From: Candidatus Cottocaccamicrobium excrementipullorum
Lineage (GTDB): Bacteria > Bacillota > Clostridia > Lachnospirales > Lachnospiraceae
NCBI GenBank assembly: GCA_018713255.1
Contig: DVFL01000040.1
Span: 124,001 to 188,000 of the forward strand
Reading direction: 5' to 3'
DNA: 64,000 bases
Positions within the stretch are counted from its first letter, which is position 1. Each line of letters begins with the position of its first letter. Under the pieces are notes generated by a model. That model did no database searches and had not been told where the DNA came from. It worked only from the letters and a program-made list of their open reading frames with translations. The position numbers and the translations under genes were made by a program. Positions 16,645 to 24,075 of the stretch are shown here, one piece after another.

Positions 16645-17077
16645 GGGGGAATCCTTTTTTCTTGCACTGTCCGGTTTTGCCTCCGGCGGCGTAATCGCCG
16701 CAGGGGTGTTTGCTTTTTTGGCGGTTATCGGGGTATTTCCCAGGCTGATTGGAAAAACTGGAACTCGAAAACATGTGATGCTGTATGAGACGGCAATTAT
16801 CGTGGGAGGAATATGGGGAAACATTGTGAGTTTGTATTCCCCTCCTTTTTTTCTCCCGGGATGGATGGGGCTGCTGTTTTTGCTGACGGCAGGACTGGCG
16901 GCAGGCATTTTCGTGGGATGCCTGGTAATGTCTCTGGCGGAAACTCTCAATGCCCTTCCTGTTTTTACCAGAAGAATTCATTTGGCGGTGGGGTTTCCCT
17001 ATGTAATCTTGGCGGTGGCTTTAGGAAAGCTTGCTGGTTCCTTGATTTATTTCCTGCAGGGAGTCGGGAGTGCATAG
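16634..17077 (+). CDS. spoVAB: Stage V sporulation protein AB
   Basis: A 147-residue polytopic protein with four to five hydrophobic segments (FFLALSGFASGGVIAAGVFA; LLFLLTAGLAAGIFVGCLVM; VILAVALGKLAGSLIYFL). The segment AETLNALPVFTRRIHL is typical of SpoVAB. Start ATG 16634 is preceded by GGAG and overlaps the spoVAA end by 11 nt. It acts with SpoVAA in spore uptake of dipicolinate. Confidence 0.85.
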   Translation: MFIRGESFFLALSGFASGGVIAAGVFAFLAVIGVFPRLIGKTGTRKHVMLYETAIIVGGIWGNIVSLYSPPFFLPGWMGLLFLLTAGLAAGIFVGCLVMSLAETLNALPVFTRRIHLAVGFPYVILAVALGKLAGSLIYFLQGVGSA

Positions 17078-17157
17078 ACTGCGTCTGCGCTCTGCTGTGA
17101 GAAAGAAACAGCCTGCCTAAAGTGCGGAAGCGGAAAAATGAAGAAAGAAGGACGACA

Positions 17158-17610
17158 ATGGAAATTAATAAAAATGCTTATGATGCTTATGTAAAAGAGG
17201 TTACTCCAGTGAATCGTCTTTGGCCTGATGTGGGAAAAGCCTTTCTTACAGGGGGACTGATCTGTACTTTGGCCCAGGGGCTGATGAACTGGCTGACAGG
17301 TCCCATGGGTCAGGAGAAGGAGGCGGCTTCGGCCTGGATGCTTATCCTGCTGATCGGCTTAAGCATTTTGTTAACGGGCTTTGGCCTTTATCCCAAACTG
17401 GTGAAGTTTGGGGGCGCCGGAGCTCTGGTGCCCATTACCGGTTTTGCTAATTCTGTGGTTTCGCCGGCGATTGAATACAAGGCGGAAGGCCATGTGTTCG
17501 GAGTAGGATGCAAGATTTTTACCATTGCCGGGCCGGTAATCTTGTTTGGGGTTGTAACCAGCTGGGGCTTAGGATTGATTTGGTGGATTGGCAGGGTGAT
17601 GGGAAGTTAG
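17158..17610 (+). CDS. spoVAC: Stage V sporulation protein AC
   Basis: A 150-residue membrane protein of the SpoVAC/SpoVAEB family. AYDAYVKEVTPVNRLWPDVGKAFLTGGLICTL opens it, and four membrane helices follow, with YPKLVKFGGAGALVPITGFAN as the family hallmark. B. subtilis SpoVAC behaves as a mechanosensitive channel releasing dipicolinate at germination. Start ATG 17158 is chosen at the conserved MEINKNAYDAY; a purine-rich GAAAGAAGGAC precedes it. Confidence 0.92.
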   Translation: MEINKNAYDAYVKEVTPVNRLWPDVGKAFLTGGLICTLAQGLMNWLTGPMGQEKEAASAWMLILLIGLSILLTGFGLYPKLVKFGGAGALVPITGFANSVVSPAIEYKAEGHVFGVGCKIFTIAGPVILFGVVTSWGLGLIWWIGRVMGS

Positions 17611-17639
17611 AACATGCCGGCAGGGAAAGGAGAGAAAGC

Positions 17640-18698
17640 ATGCAGAAAGGAAAAGCCAGCATACAGTTTGAGTGTCCGCCTTGGATTACAGCCGCCGGCT
17701 CCATTGCTGGGAAAAAAGAAGGAGAAGGTCCTCTGGGCGCTCTTTTTGATCGAACAAAAGAAGATGACCGTATGGGAAAGGATAACTGGGAAGAGGCAGA
17801 AAGCTATCTGCAGAAAGAGGCTGCCGGTTTAGCGATGAAAAAAGCCGGTCTTTCCCCGCAGGATATTCGGTATCTTTTTGGCGGCGATCTGTTAGGTCAG
17901 CTGATTGCCACTTCTTTTGGCCTGATGGAGTTTGAAATTCCTTTGTTCGGCTTGTATGGAGCCTGTTCTACAATGGGCGAGGCCATGAGCCTGGCGGCGA
18001 TGACGGTGGGGGGAGGATTTGCAGACCGGTGCATCGCCCTGGCCTCCAGTCATTTCGCCACAGCGGAAAAGCAATTCCGTTTTCCTCTGGGATATGGAAA
18101 TCAAAGACCGTATTCTGCGACTTGGACGGCCACTGGATGCGGAGCCGTGGTGATTGAGAAGGAGAAGGCGGCAGGCGGTAAAACAAAAGGGGAGAAAATG
18201 GCGAAAATCACAGGAATTACCACAGGGAAAATTGTGGATTTCGGATTGAAGGATTCCATGAATATGGGAGCAGCCATGGCCCCGGCGGCTTTTCATACCA
18301 TTTGGCAGAATTTCCAGGATTTTGGCTGGGATCAGGATCATTTTGACCGGATCATTACAGGGGATCTGGGAACTGTGGGGCAGAAGATTCTTCTGGATCT
18401 TCTGCGGAAGGAAGGATACGATCTGCGGCAGCAGCATATGGACTGCGGCATCGAACTTTACGATGGGATGAAGCAGGATACTCACGCCGGCGGAAGCGGA
18501 TGCGGATGTTCAGCCATAACCTTATGCGCTATGATTCTTCCTAAATTAAAAACAGGAGAGTGGAAACGGGTGCTTTTCGTTCCCACTGGGGCGCTGTTGT
18601 CCACCGTAAGTTTTAATGAGGGACGAAGCGTTCCCGGCATTGCCCATGGAGTGATTCTGGAGCATATTGAGGAGGAGAAAAGGGAATGGAATACGTAA
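17640..18698 (+). CDS. spoVAD: Stage V sporulation protein AD
   Basis: A 352-residue thiolase-fold protein that binds dipicolinic acid directly in B. subtilis. Recognisable segments are FECPPWITAAGSIAGKKEGEGPLG, LFGLYGACSTMGEAMSLAAM and TGDLGTVG, and the C-terminal HAGGSGCGCSAI with FVPTGALLS. Start ATG 17640 has AAAGGAGAG about 6 nt upstream; a longer frame back to 17508 overlaps spoVAC and lacks a start signal. Its end overlaps spoVAE by 13 nt. Confidence 0.95.
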   Translation: MQKGKASIQFECPPWITAAGSIAGKKEGEGPLGALFDRTKEDDRMGKDNWEEAESYLQKEAAGLAMKKAGLSPQDIRYLFGGDLLGQLIATSFGLMEFEIPLFGLYGACSTMGEAMSLAAMTVGGGFADRCIALASSHFATAEKQFRFPLGYGNQRPYSATWTATGCGAVVIEKEKAAGGKTKGEKMAKITGITTGKIVDFGLKDSMNMGAAMAPAAFHTIWQNFQDFGWDQDHFDRIITGDLGTVGQKILLDLLRKEGYDLRQQHMDCGIELYDGMKQDTHAGGSGCGCSAITLCAMILPKLKTGEWKRVLFVPTGALLSTVSFNEGRSVPGIAHGVILEHIEEEKREWNT

Positions 18699-19042
18699 AG
18701 GCGTTTCTCGTAGGAGGAGTGATCTGCGGGCTGGTGCAGATTCTTCTGGACCGGACAAAATTAATGCCGGGAAGAGTGATGGTCCTTCTGGTGGTATCTG
18801 GGTGTATATTAGGCGCCCTTGGGATTTACCCGCCTTTCCTGGAATGGGCAGGAGCAGGGGCGGCGGTGCCTCTGTTAGGATTTGGAAATACCTTGTGGAA
18901 AGGGGTAAAAGAAGCAATGGAGACAGAGGGACTTCTCGGCATTTTCAAAGGGGGACTGACGGCAAGCTCTGCTGGAATCGGAGCAGCTTTGGTATTTGGA
19001 TATATCGGAGCCCTGCTGTTTAAGCCGAAAATGAAAGAATAG
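18686..19042 (+). CDS. spoVAE: Stage V sporulation protein AE (SpoVAEB type)
   Basis: A 118-residue membrane protein homologous to SpoVAC, with helices at ~5-23, 30-50 and 95-113 and the family segment YPPFLEWAGAGAAVPLLGFGNTL. It is the last gene of the operon; no spoVAF follows. It overlaps spoVAD by 13 nt. Confidence 0.9.
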   Translation: MEYVKAFLVGGVICGLVQILLDRTKLMPGRVMVLLVVSGCILGALGIYPPFLEWAGAGAAVPLLGFGNTLWKGVKEAMETEGLLGIFKGGLTASSAGIGAALVFGYIGALLFKPKMKE

Positions 19043-19050
19043 AAATAAAA

Positions 19051-19119
19051 GCTGGAGAGACGACAGATAAGGCAGGACTCTGCCTGTTGGCTGTGAATCT
19101 GTCGTCTCTCCAGCCTTTT
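19051..19119 (+). terminator. Terminator of the spoVA operon
   Basis: Perfect 18-bp inverted repeat at 19051-19068 and 19097-19114 (GCTGGAGAGACGACAGAT and its complement), with a smaller GGCAG/CTGCC hairpin in the loop. Only a short T tract (CTTTTG) follows. Confidence 0.75.
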
Positions 19120-19181
19120 GCTTTACAGGAGCAGAGGAAGGCTTCCTGTAAAATGCGTGAGAGTGATTTGAAAGCAATTAA

Positions 19182-19212
19182 AGCATAAACCATGGAGTTA
19201 CTCCAGGGTCAA
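19182..19212 (-). promoter_or_regulatory. MerR-type promoter/operator pointing left
   Basis: On the reverse strand -35 TTGACC (19212-19207), a 19-bp spacer and -10 TATGCT (19187-19182). The spacer contains the perfect dyad TGGAGT-A-ACTCCA. A long 19-bp spacer with a central dyad is the mark of MerR-activated promoters. No gene is present downstream on this strand. Confidence 0.65.
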
Positions 19213-19295
19213 GATGGCAAAATCTGTCAGATTTCTTACGGCCAGGAAAGAAAAATTAATAAACTTTACATTGTCTGACGTTCTCCTTACTTCTC

Positions 19296-19326
19296 TTGAC
19301 CTTGGAGCAGGTCCATGGTTTACTGT
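19296..19326 (+). promoter_or_regulatory. MerR-type promoter/operator of the cell-wall-binding gene
   Basis: -35 TTGACC (19296-19301), 19-bp spacer, -10 TACTGT (19321-19326). The spacer carries an imperfect dyad ACCTTGGA / TCCATGGT. It matches the leftward copy at 25 of 29 positions as an inverted repeat. A MerR-family gene lies 1.66 kb downstream. Confidence 0.65.
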
Positions 19327-19420
19327 TTACGGCAGGTCAGGGAGAGAAACTCTGGCAGGACCTGAAGGCCAGAAAGCACAGGTCCTAATTGAGGAATGAC
19401 TCGAAAGGAGAATGAAAAAA

Positions 19421-20821
19421 ATGAGCAACAGAAAGAGAATGCTGCCCCAGATTTTTACCGCGGCGGCAATTATGGCCGGAGCGGCCGCCATGCCTGCCTT
19501 TGCAGCTTCAGGCTGGCAGATGGAAGGAGATCAGTGGGTTTATCTGGACAGCCATGGAGACCGGGTGACAGATTCCTGGAAAAAGAGCGCTTCATCTAAT
19601 TGGTTTTATCTGGATGAAGACGGTTATATGGCGGTGAACCGTCTCATTGAGGATGACGATGATTATTATTATGTGAATGAAGACGGCGCCATGGTGAAAA
19701 ATGAGTGGCGAAAGCTGGAAGATGACAGCGATGATGATGCGTATACAGATGGAACCTGCTGGTATTATTTCGGCAGCAGCGGAAAGGCTGAAAAAAACGA
19801 TAAAGGCCGGGCGCGTTTAACCACCATTAACGGCAAGAAATACGCCTTCAGTGATACAGGAAAAATGCTTTACGGCTGGATTGATGAGGAAGGTTCCATG
19901 ATCACTGATGAAGACGACTGGGATTCCGGCCTCCTTTATTGCGGAACCGAGGATGATGGAGCGGCGGCAGTCTCTCAGTGGCTTCTGCTTGATGTGGACG
20001 ATCCAGAGGCAGATGACGATGCAGACGGATACTGGTTCTATTTCGGAACCAACGGAAAGAAAACCATGGATTCCACCAAGACCATTAACGGAAGAAAGTA
20101 TCAGTTTGACGAGCGGGGAGTAGCTCAGTTTAAGTGGTATACAGCATCTTCCTCCAATGCATCTGCAAGTGAATTCAAGTATTACAACACCCCGGATCAG
20201 TGCTGGCTGGCAGAGGGCTGGATCCAGACCGTTCCCCCGGAGGACGTGGATCCAAAAGGATACAACGATGACGAAGTATACTGGTTCTATGCAGACAAGA
20301 AAGGCGAATTGGTGGTAAGCCAGATTAAGACCATCGATCATTACAAGTACGGGTTTAATGAAAAGGGAGAAATGCTTGAAGGCCTTTATGCGCTGACCTT
20401 TGATGAGGACAACAATATTGTTGATTATGAAGAAATCAAGGAACTGTCCGATCTTCCTGGCGAGGAGGAAGAAGTTGAGGTATACTACTTCGGCAACAGC
20501 CCGAAGGACGGCGTCATGGCCACCAAGAAGAAAGTGAACGTAGAGCTGGAGGATGATGAGTACGAGTTCGGATTCCGTTCCAATGGCAAGGCCCTTAATG
20601 GTATTTCTGACGGCGCGATTTACATTCACGGCTATAAGCTGAAGGCGGACGCTGATCTGAAATACGAAGAAGTATCCTACGGCGGGGAATCCTATCTGGT
20701 GAATTCTTCCGGAGCCATTCAGAAGAACAAGAAAAACATAAAAGACAATGATGACAATTATTACTGCACCGATTCCAAAGGAATTGTTACTTACAGAGGA
20801 AGCGAGAAGCAGAGCAGCTGA
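19421..20821 (+). CDS. Secreted acidic protein with cell-wall/choline-binding repeats
   Basis: A 466-residue protein. A signal peptide (MSNRKRMLPQ...AAAMPAFA, cut near residue 29) is followed by tandem W/Y-rich repeats of the cell-wall-binding type (WQMEGDQWVYLDSHGD; NWFYLDEDGYMAV; YYYVNEDGAMVKNEW; KYAFSDTGKMLYGW), spread over the whole protein. It is strongly acidic, with Asp/Glu runs between repeats. No catalytic domain is visible, so it is probably a surface-attached structural or adhesive protein. Start ATG 19421 lies 10 nt after AAAGGAG; ATG 19412 is only 1 nt from it. A MerR-type promoter lies 95 nt upstream and a merR gene downstream. Confidence 0.8.
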   Translation: MSNRKRMLPQIFTAAAIMAGAAAMPAFAASGWQMEGDQWVYLDSHGDRVTDSWKKSASSNWFYLDEDGYMAVNRLIEDDDDYYYVNEDGAMVKNEWRKLEDDSDDDAYTDGTCWYYFGSSGKAEKNDKGRARLTTINGKKYAFSDTGKMLYGWIDEEGSMITDEDDWDSGLLYCGTEDDGAAAVSQWLLLDVDDPEADDDADGYWFYFGTNGKKTMDSTKTINGRKYQFDERGVAQFKWYTASSSNASASEFKYYNTPDQCWLAEGWIQTVPPEDVDPKGYNDDEVYWFYADKKGELVVSQIKTIDHYKYGFNEKGEMLEGLYALTFDEDNNIVDYEEIKELSDLPGEEEEVEVYYFGNSPKDGVMATKKKVNVELEDDEYEFGFRSNGKALNGISDGAIYIHGYKLKADADLKYEEVSYGGESYLVNSSGAIQKNKKNIKDNDDNYYCTDSKGIVTYRGSEKQSS

Positions 20822-20861
20822 CTTTAAGAAAGTTAACGCTGCAAAGGGAGTCATCCATAAA

Positions 20862-20899
20862 CAACCGAAGGGCCCTTCGTTTCAGGCGCCCTTCGGTTG
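20862..20899 (+). terminator. Hairpin after the cell-wall-binding gene
   Basis: Perfect 12-bp stem CAACCGAAGGGC / GCCCTTCGGTTG with a 14-nt loop. There is no proper T tract, so termination would be weak. Confidence 0.5.
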
Positions 20900-20927
20900 T
20901 TGCGCGGAAATCTTCAGGCGAGACTGC

Positions 20928-20963
20928 TGTTATATGGAGACTTTGTGTTATATGGAGACTTTG
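20928..20963 (+). repeat. 18-bp perfect tandem duplication in the merR leader
   Basis: TGTTATATGGAGACTTTG occurs twice head to tail (20928-20945 and 20946-20963), 22 nt before the merR start codon. Each copy carries an ATG; the resulting small frame (20934-21011) overlaps the merR start out of frame. Confidence 0.85.
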
Positions 20964-20985
20964 GGGAAGGAGAGGAAAAGCAGGC

Positions 20986-21789
20986 ATGGGAAAAGAATAT
21001 TCCATTGGTGAAACGGCTGCGCTGCTGAATATCAGCAGAGACGCACTGCGGTTCTATGAAAAAAAGAAACTGGTAATGCCCAGAAAGAGAGAAAATGGAT
21101 ACCGGTACTATACGGAAGCAGATATTCGGATTCTTCTTGATTTGATCTGCTGGAGAAAAGCCCAGTGGAGTATTGAGGATATCCGTTCGATGTATGATGA
21201 AGGCGGCCCTGCTTATATGGGTGATTTGCTGACTGTGCGGATTGAGGAAGAGAAGAAAAGAATCCAGGAGCATAAAATGATGCTGAGAAAGCTTTATGTT
21301 CTTCAATATGCAGGGAAAAAGATTACCGAGGGATTAAATCAATACCGCATTTGTTCAATTCCCAGGACGTATATTCTCTCAGAAATGGTGGACACTTACG
21401 ATGAAGTCAGGGAACTGTGGTTTGCCAAAGCAAAGAACCCAGGGATGGAGCATTGCGTCCTTCACGAACAGTATACAGTGGAAGAGGGAGCATTAACCTA
21501 CAAATGTTACCTTGCTCTTGAGGAATATCCGGTGAAAAAGCTGAAACTGGATGAGGTGGCTTCCCAATCCTCATGGTTTCAGTTTGCGCAGTGTGTGAAT
21601 ATCATCTATGAAGCCGAAAGCGATCAGGTAGACTGGGCAGCGATAGAGGCTATGAAACGCTGGGCCGCAGAGCGGGGAGTCTGTCTTACCGGAGAAATTC
21701 ATGGTCATTACCTGTGGAACAACCAGCGGAGAGGAGAATTTTTAAAGTCTTATATCCAGCTTTATATGCCGGTAAAAATTTCAAAATGA
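20986..21789 (+). CDS. MerR family transcriptional regulator with effector-binding domain
   Basis: A 267-residue regulator. Residues 1-70 form the MerR winged helix-turn-helix (YSIGETAALLNISRDALRFY, EKKKLVMPRKRENGYRYY), residues ~75-115 the dimerisation coiled coil, and ~120-265 a GyrI-like effector-binding domain. No metal-binding Cys pair is present near the coiled coil end, so an organic ligand is more likely than a metal. Two operators of MerR type lie 1.66 kb upstream. A GGAGAGG ribosome site precedes ATG 20986. Confidence 0.88.
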   Translation: MGKEYSIGETAALLNISRDALRFYEKKKLVMPRKRENGYRYYTEADIRILLDLICWRKAQWSIEDIRSMYDEGGPAYMGDLLTVRIEEEKKRIQEHKMMLRKLYVLQYAGKKITEGLNQYRICSIPRTYILSEMVDTYDEVRELWFAKAKNPGMEHCVLHEQYTVEEGALTYKCYLALEEYPVKKLKLDEVASQSSWFQFAQCVNIIYEAESDQVDWAAIEAMKRWAAERGVCLTGEIHGHYLWNNQRRGEFLKSYIQLYMPVKISK

Positions 21790-21792
21790 GGC

Positions 21793-21820
21793 TTGATTAA
21801 TTCGAATTGTGTGGTATAAT
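21793..21820 (+). promoter_or_regulatory. Promoter of tRNA-Gly
   Basis: -35 TTGATT (21793-21798), 16 bp, -10 TATAAT (21815-21820), 13 nt before the tRNA. Confidence 0.75.
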
Positions 21821-21832
21821 AGATTCTGGTTC

Positions 21833-21903
21833 GCAGATGTAGTTCATCGGTAGAACACCAGCTTCCCAAGCTGGGGAGGCGGGTTCGATTCCCGTCATCT
21901 GCT
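21833..21903 (+). tRNA. tRNA-Gly (anticodon CCC)
   Basis: 71-nt cloverleaf: acceptor GCAGATG/CATCTGC, anticodon stem CCAGC/GCTGG with loop TTCCCAA (anticodon CCC at 21865-21867), T arm GCGGG-TTCGATT-CCCGT, discriminator T, as usual for glycine tRNA in Firmicutes. CCA is not encoded. Confidence 0.95.
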
Positions 21904-21964
21904 TTGAAGGCCTTGATTTTAGGGGGCTTTTTGAGAGTCGGTTCATCATGGCAGCTGTTTTGCT

Positions 21965-22004
21965 CAGCCGTTCACTGCTGAAAGTAGTGGGCGGCTGTTT
22001 TTTT
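21965..22004 (+). terminator. Terminator downstream of tRNA-Gly
   Basis: Stem CAGCCG..CACT / AGTG..CGGCTG with two small mismatched bases, followed by seven T (21998-22004). Confidence 0.75.
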
Positions 22005-22061
22005 GCATATGGGAGAACGCAGCGTTAAGGGTGAAGCTTCTTGTAAAATCAAAGACCGAAC

Positions 22062-22090
22062 TTGCAAACTTTTCAAATTTGTGCTTAAAT
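22062..22090 (+). promoter_or_regulatory. Promoter of the type IIA topoisomerase operon
   Basis: -35 TTGCAA (22062-22067), 17 bp, -10 TTAAAT (22085-22090), 30 nt before the first start codon. Confidence 0.5.
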
Positions 22091-22119
22091 AGGAAGGATA
22101 ACGCACATATGGAGGTTGA

Positions 22120-24039
22120 ATGATGGCGAAAGCACAATATAATGCAGACAGTATTACCGTTCTGGAAGGTCTGGAGGCGGTGCGCAAGCGTCCCGGCATG
22201 TATATTGGAAGTGTGGGGACCAAGGGGCTGAATCATCTGATTTACGAGATCGTGGACAATTCCGTGGATGAGCACCTGGCCGGTTTCTGCAGTCAGATCT
22301 GGGTGCGCCTGGAGGCAGACGGTTCTTGTACCGTCCGGGACAATGGACGAGGAATTCCCGTTGAGCTTCACAAAAAAGGCGTGTCGGCAGAGCGGGTAGT
22401 ATTATCTACCCTTCATGCAGGCGGGAAATTTGATCATGAAGCATATAAAACCAGCGGCGGTCTTCACGGCGTCGGTTCATCTGTGGTGAATGCCTTGTCA
22501 GAGCGTCTGGAAATCAAGATTGCATCTAACGGATACCTTTACCGGGACGCTTATGAACGAGGGGTTCCGGTGGTTGAACTGAAAGACGGTCTTCTGCCGG
22601 TTTTAGGAAAGACGAAGGAGACCGGCACGGAAATTAATTTTCTTCCGGACGGCGAGATTTTTGAACGGACACGGTTTAAGGCCGATTGGCTGAAAAGCCG
22701 TCTTCACGAGACGGCATATTTAAATCCTAATCTGGTTATCCATTATGAAAACTGCAGGCCGGGAGAGGAAGAGACCATCGACTACCATGAGCCGGAGGGC
22801 ATTGTGGCTTATGTTAAGGAACTGAACAAGGGCAAAACGCCGATTCATGATCCTATCTATATTAAAGGGACGGCAGATAAAATCGAGGTAGAGGCCGCCA
22901 TTCAGTTTGTGGATACTTTTGAAGAAAATGTGCTGGGGTTCTGCAATAACATATTTACCCAGGAAGGCGGCACTCATTTGGCCGGCTTTAAAACCCGGTT
23001 TACGAATATGATCAACACTTATGCCAAAGAACTGGGCATCTTAAAGGACAGCGCTAAGTTTACTGGAGCAGATACCCGGAGCGGCATGACGGCTGTGGTG
23101 GCCATCAAGCACCCTGATCCGATTTTTGAGGGTCAGACTAAGACAAAGCTGGCAAGTGCTGATGCAGCTAAGGCGGTAAATACGGTGACAGGAGACGAGC
23201 TGCAGAGGTATTTTGACCGGAATTTAGAGGTGCTGAAAAATGTGATCGCCTGTGCAGAAAAGTCGGCGAAAATCAGGAAAGCGGAGGAAAAAGCGAAGAC
23301 GAATATGCTGACCAAGTCAAAGTTTTCCTTTGACAGCAACGGGAAGCTGGCTAATTGCGAGTGCCGCGATCCGGAGAAATGCGAGATTTTTATTGTGGAG
23401 GGCGATTCTGCCGGAGGGTCCGCTAAATCTGCAAGGAATCGTCAATACCAGGCGATTCTGCCGATCAGAGGAAAGATCCTTAACGTAGAAAAGGCTTCCA
23501 TGGATAAGGTGCTGGCAAATGCGGAGATTAAAACCATGATCAATTCTTTTGGATGTGGATTCTCGGAAGGATACGGGAATGATTTTGACATTTCCAAGCT
23601 CAGATACGATAAGATCATTCTCATGACTGATGCAGATGTGGATGGAAGCCACATCGATACGCTTCTTCTTACTTTCCTTTACCGGTTTATGCCGGAACTG
23701 ATCACCCAGGGTCATGTATATATTGCGATGCCCCCCTTATTTAAAGTGGTGCCGAAAAAAGGAAATGAGCAGTATCTGTATGATGAGAAAGAACTGGAGC
23801 GGTACCGGAAGACTCACACAGGAGAATTTACTCTGCAGCGGTATAAAGGTCTTGGCGAGATGGACCCGGATCAGCTGTGGGAGACCACATTGGATCCGGA
23901 GCGCCGTGTGCTGAAGCGGGTAGAAATCGAGGACGGCCGCATGGCGTCGGAGATTACAGAAATGCTTATGGGCAGCGAGGTAGGACCAAGGCGGCAGTTC
24001 ATCTACGATCATGCCGATGAAGCGGAAATTGACGCTTAA
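22120..24039 (+). CDS. parE: Type IIA topoisomerase subunit B, ParE-like
   Basis: A 639-residue ATPase subunit. The GHKL ATP site is at the N-terminus (EIVDNSVDEHLAG, RDNGRGIPV, GGLHGVGSSVVNALS), then the transducer domain with QTKTKLASAD and the TOPRIM domain with EGDSAGGSAKSARNRQYQAI and the metal-binding DADVDGSHI. Together with the next gene it forms an A2B2 enzyme that decatenates or supercoils DNA. ParE rather than GyrB is inferred from the partner, which lacks a GyrA box, and from the absence of dnaA/recF neighbours. GGAGG precedes ATG 22120; ATG 22123 is equally possible. Confidence 0.85.
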   Translation: MMAKAQYNADSITVLEGLEAVRKRPGMYIGSVGTKGLNHLIYEIVDNSVDEHLAGFCSQIWVRLEADGSCTVRDNGRGIPVELHKKGVSAERVVLSTLHAGGKFDHEAYKTSGGLHGVGSSVVNALSERLEIKIASNGYLYRDAYERGVPVVELKDGLLPVLGKTKETGTEINFLPDGEIFERTRFKADWLKSRLHETAYLNPNLVIHYENCRPGEEETIDYHEPEGIVAYVKELNKGKTPIHDPIYIKGTADKIEVEAAIQFVDTFEENVLGFCNNIFTQEGGTHLAGFKTRFTNMINTYAKELGILKDSAKFTGADTRSGMTAVVAIKHPDPIFEGQTKTKLASADAAKAVNTVTGDELQRYFDRNLEVLKNVIACAEKSAKIRKAEEKAKTNMLTKSKFSFDSNGKLANCECRDPEKCEIFIVEGDSAGGSAKSARNRQYQAILPIRGKILNVEKASMDKVLANAEIKTMINSFGCGFSEGYGNDFDISKLRYDKIILMTDADVDGSHIDTLLLTFLYRFMPELITQGHVYIAMPPLFKVVPKKGNEQYLYDEKELERYRKTHTGEFTLQRYKGLGEMDPDQLWETTLDPERRVLKRVEIEDGRMASEITEMLMGSEVGPRRQFIYDHADEAEIDA

Positions 24040-24075
24040 GGGTTGAAGCGGATAAAAGAAGGGAAACAATAATTT

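Noticed and set aside
18875-19177. Reverse-strand 100-codon ORF under the leftward MerR-type promoter
   Set aside because: It runs antisense through the spoVA terminator and spoVAE, starts with TTG without ribosome site and has low-complexity composition.
19184-19324. Inverted repeat as ends of a small transposable element
   Set aside because: Each arm is explained by a complete 19-bp-spacer promoter with central dyad; no target duplication or transposase remnant is seen.
19214-19399. 61-codon ORF between the MerR-type promoters
   Set aside because: It starts inside one operator and runs through the other promoter, has no ribosome site and no recognisable domain.
20934-21011. Real 25-aa leader peptide gene before merR
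   Set aside because: No convincing ribosome site before the ATG at 20934; kept only as a possible consequence of the tandem duplication.
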